From: Ectocarpus siliculosus
Lineage: Eukaryota; Sar; Phaeophyceae; Ectocarpales; Ectocarpaceae
DNA length: 64,000 nucleotides
Assembly (NCBI GenBank): GCA_000310025.1
Contig: FN648493.1
Coordinates: 70,699 to 134,698, forward strand
Direction: 5' to 3'
Shown: piece by piece, positions 1 to 12,407 of the stretch
Numbering within the stretch: position 1 is the first letter of the stretch
Layout: each line of letters opens with the position of its first letter
Notes under the pieces: generated by a model
What the model was told of the DNA's origin: nothing
What the model saw: only the letters and a program-made list of their open reading frames with translations
The model's database searches: none
Translations under genes and position numbers: made by a program

Positions 1-3000
1 GGGGGGGGGGGGGGGGGGGGCGAGGCAGACGTATAGGAAATGGAAACACGAAAGCCCTTATATCTGTTTGGGGGGTGAGCATGAAGAAACGGGGATCGTC
101 GGCGAGCAGACACCAAGGGGAGATGGAAAGGTACTTACAGTGCAACGGCAGGCAGCCGTAGCCCACGTGGCGGTCAGCCAGTGCTTCCAGTCTGCTGACG
201 AGGTCGTCCGTCACCTCAAGGTTGCACAACCAAGACACCATCTGATGATGAGGCAGCAGCAATCCCCGCAGGACCCGTTCAACACGCAGGTTTTCGCAGG
301 AAGGGGTCGACCCCGGTTCGTTGCATTTCGCACGGGGGGGGTGGGGGGGGTGGGGCAGGGAAAGGGTTGGGATCGACGCACTCTGCCATGCCTCTGTCTT
401 ACAGTTTCGAATGCAAGTACGAAAGCACACTCGCGGATACCCGAATAACGTTTTCAGTATTGTACCCTTCCCAACAAATAAGCCACGTATACAACTACTG
501 GGCTAAGCGAACTCAGGACAAAAGCTCAAAACACCTCCTGTTCCGCGCCTCACGCGTACACCAGGCGCATGGGAGTAAGCTCACTTATTTCGGAACAGCG
601 CGACGCGGGCTATCTCCGAGTCACGCCGACACACGCGCACACACACACGGTAAACCCTTGCAGCTTTCCTCTGTTATTGCTTCGGAATACATATCTGTCT
701 TGAATCCAGAGCGAAGCGCAGACTCCTCCATGACGCTCCGTAAAAGGGTGCCAGATCGTGGCGTTTAGAAAAATTTTGTGTTTTCAACAACCGCACCAAC
801 TGACGAATTTTCATTGGTCAGCCGGTTAGCGCGGTCAATGCTATTAATAGTAAGAAACACACACCTTGACGAGTGCCCTGCTCTGCCGGACCATGTTGCC
901 GTCAAACAGGTTCTTGGTTTTCGGCGCCTTCTCGAACAGCTTTTCGTAGAAAGCGTCGTAGAACACGCTGATGCGGGACGGCGCCAAGCCCGCGTCCTGC
1001 ATGCCGGTGTCATCCTGCCATACATATACACGGCGGACACGTGTCGCAGTGTAGCGGTTTCAACAATGGCACCCAATCGAAGCAGTGGCATCGCAGGCAG
1101 CGGCAGGCCGCAGCAGTCGCAAGAGCGGCGACGGCCATGCAGCACGGAGAAAATGTGGGAAGGCAGGGGGGTTGAAGAGTAGGGGGCATGCACAGACTGA
1201 TTGTAGATCCGAAGGCACGCCGTACATAGCGGGATGGGCTGCTGGTAACCTCAGCGTGGCGACCAAGCACGGCAACAGGTATGTAGGTGCGGCGGCAGAA
1301 ACAACAACAGCAGGAGGACCTGCGGCAACAACGCCAACGACACAAGTGCTTGCTGTGAGAAGACACAAACTTCGGTTGTATAGTTGCATCTCCCCCGGCT
1401 GCCTGCCGTCTGTCTCTTCGGGCAAAGTTTCGAGCCTGCAGGCTTTCGCAAGGAATGTTTTTCTTTTCTTCGCCTTTTCGGGAGGAGAGAGGAGGCGGTG
1501 GCCGCAAGCCCCAAACAAGTGCAACACGGAAATAAATGAAAAATGGTGGGAAGGAGCTGCTGCTGCTGCTGCTGCTGCTGCTGCAGGGCATACATAGCAC
1601 AGAATTTGAAAGGGTGTGCCTGGGTGTAGTTGATGGGATGGTGCACCCTCTCGGTTGATACCCAAATGGATGTACTACATGCGTATGATGACGTCCGGAA
1701 GAGGAATTGTCCAGCAGTAGTGATGAACGCGTGAGCAGGAGTGATGAACGATTGCGGGCATGGAGTGAGTACACCACTCAGAGCAAGCAGTGCCTCCAAA
1801 GAAACGAGAACGAACGCGGGCTCGCTCGAAAGACTAGTGTGCAAGTTGTCACTGCCGCACTCCAGGCAAAGACACGTCATATGGAAATGGCACCACCCGT
1901 CATGAGTCCATACAGAAAGCACAGAACCGACGTGGGTGTAAACATATGCACAGCAGAGCCGGGCAATTATGCAAATGCATGCCTCAGCCCACCCAAGCCC
2001 ACGACTGCTCGTAAAGTAGGGGGGACTGTGCGAGCGTGGGATAATTCGGCGGCCCCTCATGCCCCGCGTGCTGCCGCAATCATACAAGATGGCCAAGGAG
2101 ACTAAAGAGGGTGCTAACATGCGTGCTGTTGTAGTGTAGTCTCCATGTCTCCATCCGGTGAACTGCTGTTGTACGCATGCGAGGGGGTATACTTCGCCAT
2201 CAACAACCCGTTAGGAACAAAGTCATACTTAGTAGGAACATGGTCAACGTCCCCCGACACGACATTGAAACTTGGGCAAACAGTCGCACCGCGCGAAAGA
2301 ACGGCATCGTGTCTTCCGGCCAGGAACAACGAACCCAAGCCCCGATAATACCACCAACGAACGCCCACGTCACCCGTCAGAACAGGTACAAGTACGTAAA
2401 TAGCTGCCCTCCAAGGCCCTTACGACAACTAGTCTGTTGATGAAAATGGTTGCCGCATGGTCTGCAATCGGACATTCAAGCAAATGACATTAGCCGCAAC
2501 TCGACGACAACAAAAACCGAGGTGTGCAGCAGCAGCGCAACAACGCGGAGCATCACCACAGCAAAAACCGATGTCTGCTATCGTTGCTTCGCCTTTTGTA
2601 TTGCTCTACCCTGCTTGGATCCTCGCACCGCAAGTTGGCGGGCGGGCGGGCGTCGATGTTGTGCAGCAGGCAGGTGGTGGCAGGTGGTGGCAGACCTACA
2701 TAGAGTCATCACCAAAAAAACCAGGAACACTTTCTGCACTTTTTCTCGTCTATTGTATGCATATGTAGGAGGGAACTACGGATGGATTTCGCTTCTCCGA
2801 CCTGGCCGCAAATCTGCTGCTTGCTGGAATTGCTGTCGTGGTGGAGTGTCTTGTGTTTTGGCTGTCGTGCCTGTTTTTTTCGGTCGTTTTTAGAACACGG
2901 CGGCGGTCATCCTGCGTAGGGGTTCACGAGCTACGCTGCTCGATGGATCGCCACCACGACTACGAAGGTCGCGTCCCTCTCTGCAGCAATCCCCTACACG

Positions 3001-3316
3001 AGCCTTAGCTAGTCCGCCCCCTCTGCTGGTACGCATGCATGCATGTAAGATGATTGCACAGCGAAAAGAAGGCGTGTGTACCCCTACTTCCATAACTCCA
3101 TAACGGTTGGCGTGGCCCTTCTTTGCTCACCTCTTCCGCAATCAAGTTCCAGTGATTCGCAACGAGCCTGACCTTCTCCTCCGTCAGCGCCGCGTCAAGG
3201 TTGATGTACTGGGGGAGGTAGGCCAAGTACCTCTCCTTCACCGCCACGCGCACGCGCACTCCCTCCGCCTGCCTCCCTGTCGGAAGAGGAGGAGGAGCGC
3301 TGGCGCCCACACCCAT
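1..3316 (-). CDS. globin, multi-exon, 3' end beyond the window
   Basis: Globin-fold haem protein, expected to bind oxygen or another small ligand. Three exons are visible on the minus strand: 3316-3131, 1014-865 and 241-139; the gene continues off the left edge. Exon 1 holds the A helix (LTEEKVRLVANHWNLIAEE). Exon 2 holds the B-C/D region, with VFYDAFYEKLFEKAP followed by LFDGNM and QSRALVK. Exon 3 holds SRLEALADRHVGYG, where His at about residue 137 is the likely proximal haem ligand (F8). Donors are gtgagc, gtgtgt and gtaagt; the acceptors end in CAG, and phases agree (0, 0, 1). Intron 1 is 2.1 kb and contains a CTG microsatellite. The ATG at 3316 is open, but a strong pyrimidine-rich CAG acceptor lies about 35 bases inside it, so a further upstream exon is possible. 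The G/H helices are not in the window. Family call is secure; subtype is not. Confidence 0.8.
1556..1584. repeat. CTG trinucleotide microsatellite
   Basis: About ten perfect GCT/CTG units lie inside globin intron 1. They create Ser, Ala or Gln runs in three spurious reading frames, which are not genes. Confidence 0.9.
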
Positions 3317-5609
3317 CTCTCTAGCTCGGCTAACACGCCGACAGTCCGGGGGGTGTCAGATATCAGATCGATGATGACCCTCACTCAAGACAGCAGCCCG
3401 GCAGCGGCGCAAAAGATCCACGCTCTCCGTCCCCGTGCCCCTTCCTTCTCTACACGCCCGCAGGAAATCCCGTGGGGCCGGCCCCTGTCCCGGACGGGCG
3501 AGGAGTGTTGCGCGTCCCTCTCTCTCTCTCGCTTTTCTCCTCTCGTGTGTGTGGGAGGTGGACTCTCTGTCTCTCTCCGTTGAAGACCAGTTTAAATTCG
3601 GATCTTTCATGCAGGGTGTGGCATCGCACAGGGTGACAGGGGCAGCAGAGAAAACAGTCGAAAAAAGATTCGTTCCCGCGGAAAACGTGCCGTTGTTGAT
3701 TGTTCAAGTGTAAGCGCGGCAGCAGAGGCGTCGGGCGGCCGGCAGCTGATGAACGGCGAATATCGCACTTCGGCCAACTGTCTGCCCTGCCTGCCAGAAC
3801 CTGAATTGTGGACTGCTGTGGGCATGCAACACTGCTTGCTGCTGCATCGATCTCCCTGCTGGTTGCTGGTGGAAAGAGGTCGTCTATTATTTCTATGCAT
3901 AGTAAGTGTACGTCAACCATACACACAAGGCAGTAGCGATTGAGGTTACGCACGCCACCCAACAGATTCGGAGAAGAAGCACTTCGGTGTCTCTGCTGTA
4001 ACTTCTAACGTTTGACGGGCATGTGCGGCGGGTTCGTTGTTGCTTGCGGTCGCTGCACGCCCTCTTGTCTTTCGTGCATCATGCATCAAACCAGCAAGCA
4101 GCATTGTTATGTGTGCATTTGCATGCATGCTTACATACCGCAGCACATCTATTTCTGTAGGCGCGAAGGTCGCAAGCACGTGTGCACAGATACGCAGACA
4201 ACGTAGATCTGCTGGTGGAGATCATGACGATACAAAAAACGGACTTCACAGGGGGCGTCTGGTGAAACTGGGGTACAGCAGGTACATGCGATCAAGTAAT
4301 CTCGTTTGCCCATGGGGACCAGTGGGGGGGAACAAAGATTGCTAACTTGCTGGGTGGGGGTCTGCAGCATCCGGAACCAACCGGGGAGAGAACGGAGAGA
4401 CCTCCAGACAACAACAACAACAATGACAACAACCTTGAGGAAATTTAATTTTAGCGTGCGGGTTCTCCCACGGGTGGTCTCCGCCCCGACCACACCTCGC
4501 AACAGGCATCGTCACTCCCGGTGTCACCTGCATCCAAACTATCTACTGTAACTACGCCCTAGCAGCTGTGGAAGGAGCCTGTGTGGACTTCGTATGAATC
4601 TACTGCTGTTTATGCACATCAAATTATTGTAATCGAGGGGTATTATTTTACCGGCGTTTCAAGGCGTTTTGGCAGTCTGCAGTCACGCCGGACTTCAACC
4701 GCGAAGTACGGACACCGCCTTGAGACATCTGCAGACAACAGCAGCAGCCGTGTGAGTGTTGGATTTTCTTCCGATCGATCTATTTTGTACACCAGGCCAT
4801 GCATACGATACTGTTTTACTGGCAAAAAAATATCCAATGATGGGAGCCTTTTAGGCACGACCAACAACAGCAGCAGCAGTTATTTCTAGAAGAGTTGTTT
4901 GAGTGGACAGGCCCAGGTCGCCAGGTTGGGGTTCATCGTTCATCGTGCATCGCTCATCAGGCATCGTGCATCGTGCATCGCTCTTGTGCAGCGGATGTAG
5001 ATGCAGTAACTTGGTGGTATGGGGTCCGATCAATGGGCTCAATGCATCGACAGTCGGCTGTGGGATGGTCCAGCATCTTGCATCACCCCATTGATCACAC
5101 GACTGACTGTGTTCTCATGAGGCCACTCATGACATTTCACTTGCATTTCTCCAACAAACGATTGTCATGCACGAAACGGGGATGAAACGCGCCCACCAAC
5201 CGGCTTCCAACGGTCACGTTCAAAGGTCCATTGAAATGTTACAATGGATAGGCTTCGCCAAGCGTCACCTTTCGTTCCAATCAGTACTCCTTTGCTGCAA
5301 CGTGGAGATCATGCGGCCAAGAAGTTACTTCCGGCTTTACTCTCTAGCTTGATACAATCAAGCCGATGCCCAGCACATGTCTAACCCCTTCGAGAAAGTC
5401 TCCCTCATCAAGCCAGGGAAAATAGAAGCCATCACGGTGCACGCTTTGTTCGAGGACACCAGGTCAAACCGATGGCCCAACCAAGATATCCCGCGCCCCA
5501 CTATCGATCTGAAAAAAAAAAGCGTCAAGGCTCTCAGGAATGTAGCTAGACATTGCCTCGAGCCCTCCCCCCGCCCCCCCGCCCCACGAATCTAGGGCTT
5601 ATCCCCGTC
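3317..5609. other. intergenic stretch between globin and SmF
   Basis: No conserved protein is recognised on either strand. It contains CT-rich tracts, a short GCATCGTGCATCG repeat cluster near 4930-4985 and only low-complexity open frames. Upstream exons or the promoter of the globin gene may be here. Confidence 0.5.
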
Positions 5610-8600
5610 TCAGCCTTCATCCTCCTCCTCGTCCATCCCATTGGCCCCCTCGGCCCCATCCGCTTTTGCGTTGGCCTCGTCCTCTTCTACCCCCCTAAGG
5701 TACAAGACGTTGTTACAGCGGATGAGCACGTCCCCCAAGTTGCCCGCGAACTCGCCGTCCACATACTCCTCCGTCGATGTGAGAAGGAGGTTCATGTACG
5801 TGTCTACCGACACCAGAAATCCTGGGAGGAGGGAAATGCGTGGGGGGGGTGTTGGCGTTTCTTGCTCGCCGCAGTAAGTCGACCGTTGATCACGCATCAC
5901 TCTTGGAGATGGGGCACACAGCTACTCCTACGTCCTCCGAACTGAGAAATCTTCGAAATTTAATGAAGAAGCTGCCGTGAGCACAAACTTATTATCAAAC
6001 GTGCGAATGGCAAAGTGAACGTACCCCAGCTCCCTCAGCTATGGCCAACATTTGGCTTTGGCCAACATTTGGCTTTGGCCAACATTTGGCGACGCTCTGT
6101 ACGCTCGAAGTCAGCGGTGGGTGCGGAAGCTCCCTTAAAAATCACGTCGCTGAAGCACAAATACATCGGCCCTAAACACAGGAACAACGCCAGATCATTT
6201 GCGCCACAAAAACCGACAGGATGAAACTGCCTCTCTCGCTCCAGCGTTCGCCGCTACAGGGCCAAAAGATAAGTATTCACAGCCAGTGCGCCAGGATATT
6301 GCTCGAGTAGAGTTGAGTAGGTGCATAACAACCGTTTGGTTGGTGCTGCTGTTGGAGCTTGACCGCAGAGCATTTGTCACAGCAAGAGTTACCCTGGTCC
6401 GTTGAAATAACGCACATTTCAACTCCGCACAACCATGGGTTGGTACGTTGTCCTGCACTACTGCCGTTAAACATGGGGTTCAAATATCAGCCGGGTGCGT
6501 TTGTTTGGGGAATTGGTTGCTCGCATGCTTTGCCAAAAGAGCATTGTACCTTGTGCGGTTCTCCGCGCGACGCGGCCGGTCGTCCCACCGTTGCGGTGCA
6601 AAAGCATTTTCAGGGTAGTTTCAGTTTTGGACGAAAGCATCTCTCGCTTCGCGCGATAAAAACGCCTTCCGCCCCCCTTTTTCGTTTTATTTTATTTTTC
6701 TTGGACGGCTGGTTCGTCGAAGCCGCGCCCAACAAAACCGACGTGCTTGCTTCCTTCTCCACTCTCCTCCTATGTCCTGGCGATGTACCCAACGTGCGAG
6801 CAAAACCGAAAAGCTGCTACTAGATGCATACGTGGGCCGAACCCGCCGCGAAGCCGACGAGGGTGCTCTCAAAACGGCATCTCAACACTTATTCCGTGGT
6901 GGACAACCTGATCCAAGCTACTCGCGAACCAGTTCAGGCAGAAACCACGAATATGGAACGTCCCAGTGCAGGGGCGATGGACGCGGTTGAGGCGACGGCC
7001 GCGGTCGAGGTGGCTGCGGGGGTGGTAGGGGAGCCGGGGCCCTGACTTACAGTAGGTGCTCCGCGCCCGGAAAGCCGGCAAAACACTCTTTTCGCGCGTG
7101 CCCTCGGCAGGAACGCTACAACTGTGGCCAGACCGGCCACGTTCGTCGTTCCTGCCCAAACTAGTTGGCGAATAGGTCGCATCAGGGTGTCGAGCACGGA
7201 GTAAGTGTTGCGTTTCCCTTTTTTAAGAGAACGTTGGTCGGCTTCGCGGCGGGTGCGGCCGCACGCAGTAGCAGCTATTAGTTTGGTTTTCCTCGCACGT
7301 TGGGTACGTCGCCAGGACATAAAGAAGTGGTAGAGAAAGAAGTAAGCACGTCGGTTTTGAAGGGCGCGGTTTCGACAAACCAGCGGCACAAAAAAAGAAA
7401 AAAACGAAAACGGAAAAGGGAAACGGAAGGCGTTTCTTTTCGCGAGAAGCGAAAAGATTGGATTCGTCCAAAACTGAAACTACCCAGAAAAGTTCTTGCG
7501 CCGCAACGGCGGGACGACCGGCCGAGTCGAGACGCGAAAAACCGCACAAGGTGCAATACTCTTTCGACAAAACATGCGAGAAACCAAGTCTGCCAACGCA
7601 AGATTGTCGGAGGCTTGCGTTCCTGTAGGCAATACGGTGCCTTCGAAAGTGGTAAACAACATACACATACTATGTAGCTGCCCGGTAAAAACGGTTAGGC
7701 CAACAGTGAGCCAACAGCACTTACTTGTTGGTGCTTTTGTTGCGGCATATTCACGGCGAGCCACCACACCCCTCAGAATGTCCACAGCAAAGCGTTTGGA
7801 TCGCTGGCGAACAGCAACTCATCCGTATGGATAGATGGGGATATGCGGCAGCGCAGCTGCACGGATAGTGCTCGGAAGCAATTTTCGTCGCTCGAGCGCA
7901 TATTTTTTTCTTCGGCCCGCGATGTCGGCGTAGTTGAGCGGACAACAACACCACTATTACTGCAGTGTGGGATAGGGGAGGATATCGAGGAGCAGAAGCT
8001 CTTCTTTGCACCAGAAATGTGGAGATCAACGAGGAAGATGTGGGGCATAACTCATCAGCAAAACAGGAGCAGACACACTCCCGCTCGCCCATGTAGGTGT
8101 GCGATGTAATGCGGAACGGATTTAACCACATGTGCGATAAAAATTTCTTTTGTCGACACAGATATGGATAGCATGAAGCGGTGCTCCGGATATGCTCCAG
8201 CAGTTTGTCCAACTGGTGTACTCTAGAACTGTAGTTCCAAAATTTTCAAATCCGGCCAGTTGGAAATGTTGTTGACTCAATGGCGAAGGAGATTCCAGCA
8301 TCGGGTCTTGCTCTATGCGTACGGACCAATGCCGCCAGCTCCCGCGACGTGATCTCTGAAGCGGCCGGCATGTACCAGGAGAAGATTGCAAGGACAACAT
8401 GCAGTTGTAGCATACTCAGGGACATTTTTCTCCGAGTACGCCTACAGCAGTAATGCGAATCGCATTAACGTCTACGTCTGTTTGCAACAAGTGCCCCGGG
8501 TGAGCCCAACGCTCTCCCGACAGAGGAGGCACCCACGATGTGTAGAACTGAGCACGTACATAGACTGCGCGGCCTGCACGCCGACAATTGAAACGACAAC

Positions 8601-8897
8601 TTTGAGCGGGCACTTTCTTTGTCGACAGCGCGCGATCCGAACTCCTTGCAACCGTTCCAAGGGGAGATCGCACTGCTCTATCTTGATGGAGGTGTCTGTT
8701 GTGTTGACATTGTTTCGCCTGATGCTGCTGCAGTGGCACTGGTGAAAAGTAGGGGGGTGGAGACGGGCGGCCATGGATATTTTCAAAAACAAGAAATTGC
8801 ACTCACCCTTGTATTCCATGCCCCACTTCAGCTTCACCATCACCGGCTTCCCTGTGAGCTCATTCAAGAAGGGCTTTGGGTTCACGGGTGTCGCCAT
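5610..8897 (-). CDS. SNRPF: small nuclear ribonucleoprotein SmF
   Basis: Sm-fold subunit of the heptameric Sm ring on spliceosomal U1, U2, U4 and U5 snRNAs. There are two exons. Exon 1 is 8897-8807, opening with ATG and the near-invariant [20 protein letters not shown] (Sm1 motif). Exon 2 is 5821-5610, beginning [10 protein letters not shown] and carrying the Sm2 motif [11 protein letters not shown], then an acidic tail ending MDEEEDEG and TGA. The donor is AAGG|GTGAGT and the acceptor CTCCCAG|GA; the split Gly codon (phase 1) restores KG-FLVSVD exactly as in other SmF proteins. Spliced length is 303 bases, 100 residues, slightly longer than the usual 86-90 because of the Ala/Glu-rich tail. 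The 2985-base intron is unusually long for such a small housekeeping gene and contains an inverted-repeat element. Confidence 0.95.
6043..6090. repeat. short tandem repeat, 17-base unit
   Basis: Three consecutive units of the motif TTTGGCCAACA with a TTTGGC spacer sit in the SmF intron. Each unit contains the palindrome TTGGCCAA. Confidence 0.8.
6500..7620. mobile_element. long inverted-repeat element inside the SmF intron
   Basis: Two arms of about 460 bases (roughly 6500-6960 and 7130-7620) are inverted copies of one another at perhaps 75-80 percent identity by eye. Both arms, read inwards, contain matching peptides such as LCPGDVPNV and GRTRREAD, and CTLCG near the outer end. They flank a central spacer of about 170 bases. 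The arrangement fits a foldback or terminal-inverted-repeat transposon, or a locus that would transcribe a long hairpin. No transposase was recognised. Exact termini and target-site duplication were not resolved. Confidence 0.6.
6890..7164 (+). pseudogene. RGG-rich CCHC zinc-knuckle protein fragment
   Basis: In one plus frame the centre of the inverted-repeat element reads a Gly/Arg-rich stretch ([14 protein letters not shown]) followed by two degenerate zinc knuckles and a stop. The second is close to canonical: [13 protein letters not shown], but the first Cys of the CX2CX4HX4C pattern is Arg (a CGC codon, one change from TGC). The first knuckle ([15 protein letters not shown]) has also lost ligands. 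One in-frame TGA at 6988-6990 interrupts the Gly-rich part. The layout resembles nucleic-acid-binding CNBP/GRP-type proteins. It is probably a captured and decayed gene piece, but it could be the element's own gag-like remnant. Confidence 0.5.
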
Positions 8898-9367
8898 CGT
8901 CTGCCCCTCTTCGCTGCTCTTATCTGTAGCTCCGCGGTTTCGCCTCTCGCAGCCCCAACGCCCCTGCTGTCTTTGCAATCGCGTTTTGACCTGCCGCTCC
9001 GAGAACCAACAGATCTTGGTAAAATAAACTAGCACGGGCTCGGGTCTTCCTTGCAGTCGGCAAACCTTTCACTCTCCTAGGGAAGCTCTGATCGGTTGTG
9101 CTTCTTTCTCTCTGTCTCTGCTGCTCGATGTGTAGCCTGGGTGGGTAGACAGCGTGGTTTGTGTTGGCCCTTGGCAGCTTGGCCTACCCCCTACCCATCT
9201 CAAGTTCCCGATCTATTCACGTATCCCCCATTAATCTCGCCGCAATTTGCAGGTTCCGCCGCCGTTGTCACGCTGCTGTCCCGGCCTCTGTGCCTCTGTC
9301 AAATACCCACGGACATCGACATCCAAGCTCCGTGAACCGTTGCCTTGCGCCGCAATCGGACGTTGGC

Positions 9368-9808
9368 ATGATGCATCCTCGAACACGCAGACGTGTTGCA
9401 GCCGTCGTGATTATGGGTTTGACGACAACAGTATTGGGTGCGGAGTTGCCAGATCGTCCTGCCAACTATGTTAGCTCCTGGACAAGCCGCCCACAAGTCG
9501 GCCCTCACGAGAGCGAGCCTTCGACCGACAACTGGAAGCTGGAGGAGCAGGCGTCTTTGGAGTTGCGTGAGACATTTGGAGAGGATTTCTGTCGGCAGCT
9601 AGAGGAGGAGGACGAGGTGGTACGATCGGTGCACGATCAGAAGGCCAAAATCGGGAGGGAGGCCGGCTGCCACCCGACCTCTCCACTGGCATCATCATCG
9701 CCGGAACGCTCCAGCTTGTCCTCTTCGACCAGCTTAGGACGGTCGGGTGGTGGTGAGGGTAGGACCCAAAATGACATCAGGGGGCCAATGGCGGACTGGC
9801 TTCGGTAG
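9368..9808 (+). CDS. predicted small membrane protein, unknown function
   Basis: An ATG-initiated frame of 146 residues starts 470 bases from the SmF start codon and runs the other way, so the two may share a promoter region. A basic N-terminus (HPRTRRR) is followed by a hydrophobic segment at about residues 10-25 (VAAVVIMGLTTTVLGA), consistent with a signal anchor or mitochondrial signal. Next comes a charged region with LELRETFGEDFC and an acidic EEEDEVV stretch, then a Ser-rich tail. The frame is open further upstream without an ATG. I do not recognise a family. Further exons are possible, and it may not be a gene. Confidence 0.4.
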   Translation: MMHPRTRRRVAAVVIMGLTTTVLGAELPDRPANYVSSWTSRPQVGPHESEPSTDNWKLEEQASLELRETFGEDFCRQLEEEDEVVRSVHDQKAKIGREAGCHPTSPLASSSPERSSLSSSTSLGRSGGGEGRTQNDIRGPMADWLR

Positions 9809-12407
9809 ACCTTGGAGGAGGCGTTGCGCCTATAGCGTTTTGATGCGGTGACAGTAGCCGGGAGGGGCGTGGTGTCTAGACGGCAGGAATTGGTCGCATC
9901 TGTCGACCCAGCAAGAACGCGACACGAATGCGCCAGCCCCCTCTATGTACAGCAGTTGTTGTTTTTCCCATGTGTAGAGTATGGTCATTAGGCAGGTAGC
10001 ATGGCTAACCTGAATCGTCTATTGTCTCTGTGTTCTACTGCTGAAGTTTGGCTATAGGGTACAACGGGGTGCCAGCTTGCCTGTAGTTGGTTCAATGCCC
10101 TTCGTTGCTGTTCGCATTTTTGTCGATTGCGCTTCACTCTGGAAGCCTCGGAAATCCCGAAATACGATAGACGACAAAGGCGACATTTCGGACGTGACGT
10201 GTGATACTACTCGAGACCCTGCAAATGTTTGTGAATCGTCTGCAGGGTCGCAGCTGGTAATACTTCGAATTACAGAGTTGAAAACTCGACCTACATGATT
10301 TGTACGCGCCAAAGAAGCCATGAGGGGTATCCTGGGCAAAACGTCAGTGCCATTTTATGAGAGGTACCACTCTAGCCATTGGTGCATCAACCAAGCTCTG
10401 CTATTTATTCTGTTTGGCGGCCACGTTACCGCCCGTCTACGGGGCTCAACAGAGGACGCAAGGCAAGTAGGAAAACCACTGCTACTCTGGTGCAGGAACG
10501 GTAGCGCCGGCGGCAGAGCCGTTGCGCCCGAGCACAAATGTCAGAGATTGGATGATGAGAGCAGGTAGGTAGGTCTGGTTTTTCCCAACATGGTAAAAAA
10601 AAAGAAACTGAAGCCGCAGCTGCCCTTCTCGCCCCTTCAAGGGGTTGAAGAGACCCTGCGAGGAAAGCAGAGAAACCACTGCTTCTACTCATGGCGCAGC
10701 AACGGCTGCAAGAGCTGCAGTGTAGCGCCGGTGGTGGATCAAGCAATGTCATCCAAAAGTCAGTTCATGGGCAAAAAATAAGAAGCACGAAAAAATTAAC
10801 CCCACACAATATTTTGAGCTTTTTCCACCGTCGCGCCTGCTTCGCCCCTGCTCCTACACTCCAGACAGACCACCCCCTGGCACCCTCCCCCGTAGCATTT
10901 CCCCCTCCAGAGCTCGCTCCCTAGGTGCTCGCCCCGCAGACGGCAGTGGACCTCCGCGCCCTTGATCCGTCCGTCGATACCGAATCGGCTGGTTGTGTGG
11001 TCACCACATTATTTTTTACTTGACAGGCGGGGACGTTTTGAACCCGTTCGTCACCCAAAACTACCCCATCGTAGGATTCGTACCGAGAGACGTCCGCGGG
11101 ATTCTAGAGCGGTTTCTTTTATCACCTCCGTGAAAACGGTAGCTACGTTTTGGTCGGTGGCGGTTTTCACAAAAGCTCGACGCCCTCGCGGCCGCTGTGA
11201 ATTTAGCTGAATATGCTTTGAGTTTTTTTATTTGATGGGATGGAACCAACCGATTGAAACACTGACCGACAAAAACACGCTTCTTGTTTGTGGCACTTGG
11301 ATATGAGTCCGATCTGTGCGTCCTCTGTAGGGGATACGCGTATAGGAAGTAGTGCACTCGTAACACATCGTCCTGTTCACACATGTGTACTGAACCGCAA
11401 TAATCAGTTTGTTCGTGGCATCGAGTATTCCGCGTTCTCCTCTCACTGTTTACTATCAAGTCCAAACGAGGTATGGCGCCCTCACGCGGAAAAGCGGAAA
11501 AAATGTTTTGAGGGTTAATCAACGAACAGCCTGCCCTCGCGCATACACCAAAAATGGGGGTCGGGCGCAGGGCTAACAGTCTCATATCGTTTGCCGGTGG
11601 CATTTCAGTGAGATCCGCGGACCTTCTGTTTGATCGGAAATTGGTCTGAGAGTGGCTTGTTTTTCCTGCTCGACTCCCGATTTGCATCTCCGATGCAGCT
11701 TAGCGTGGTGATAGACGTGATCTGAGACGAATGAACGTTGGGTGCGCTGGCGAGATCGAGTTTGTTACCCAACGGCTTAATTTCTAGTCTATGGTGAACA
11801 ACGTGTTCGGGAACCGCCACGTGAATCGCATGTTTCCTCCACACCAATCACAACCCCACGAATGTTTTGGTCTAGCGAACGTTTCGAGGTCAGCTTCAGC
11901 GGCGGGAGATGGCTGGTAAAGCGTCTTTACGGCTCCCTTTCGCGGAAAAACAGGCAGAAGTGGAAGTTGTGCTGTACGAAGCTTGCAGGCGAGCGTTACG
12001 TGTGTCCATGCATCGCGACTAGGGGCGGAGACAATCTTCTGGAGTATGGCCTCATCTTTTTTCCAAGGTGGATCAGATGGACATGGAGACGCCCGCATGG
12101 CGCTTCGGTCGGCTTGCCTCGTCTTTCAGTCCATACCAAACTACATACACCACCACAGAACCTGAGGTCAATACTATGTACGCTTCGCTTTGAATATATT
12201 TCTCAGCCATCTAAAAAAAGTCGAGCTCAACCGCGTGGGTCGAAGCGCGCATTAGTCGCCTAAATCAAACACCGGCGCTGCAAATCTCGTAGTTCAAATG
12301 CACATGTTGAGCCTCGAGCATGGTTGTGAGTGTTTCACATTCAGACCCCACGTTGTACTTTCGCAGTCAAACATCATCACAGTCGTGTGCCCCCACTTCA
12401 ATCTTGA
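9809..12407. other. intergenic, nothing recognised
   Basis: Both strands show only short frames of unbiased composition; no conserved motif, repeat array or RNA gene was recognised. The 3' flanks of the TrmK-like gene and of the 9368 frame are here. Confidence 0.5.

Noticed and set aside
1010-2120. Long minus-strand open frames (200-290 codons) across 1-2.1 kb.
   Set aside because: They lie in globin intron 1 and owe their length to the CTG microsatellite and low-complexity sequence; no motif.
9161-9367. A longer N-terminus for the 9368 protein.
   Set aside because: The frame is open but its first codon is GTG; the first ATG is at 9368.
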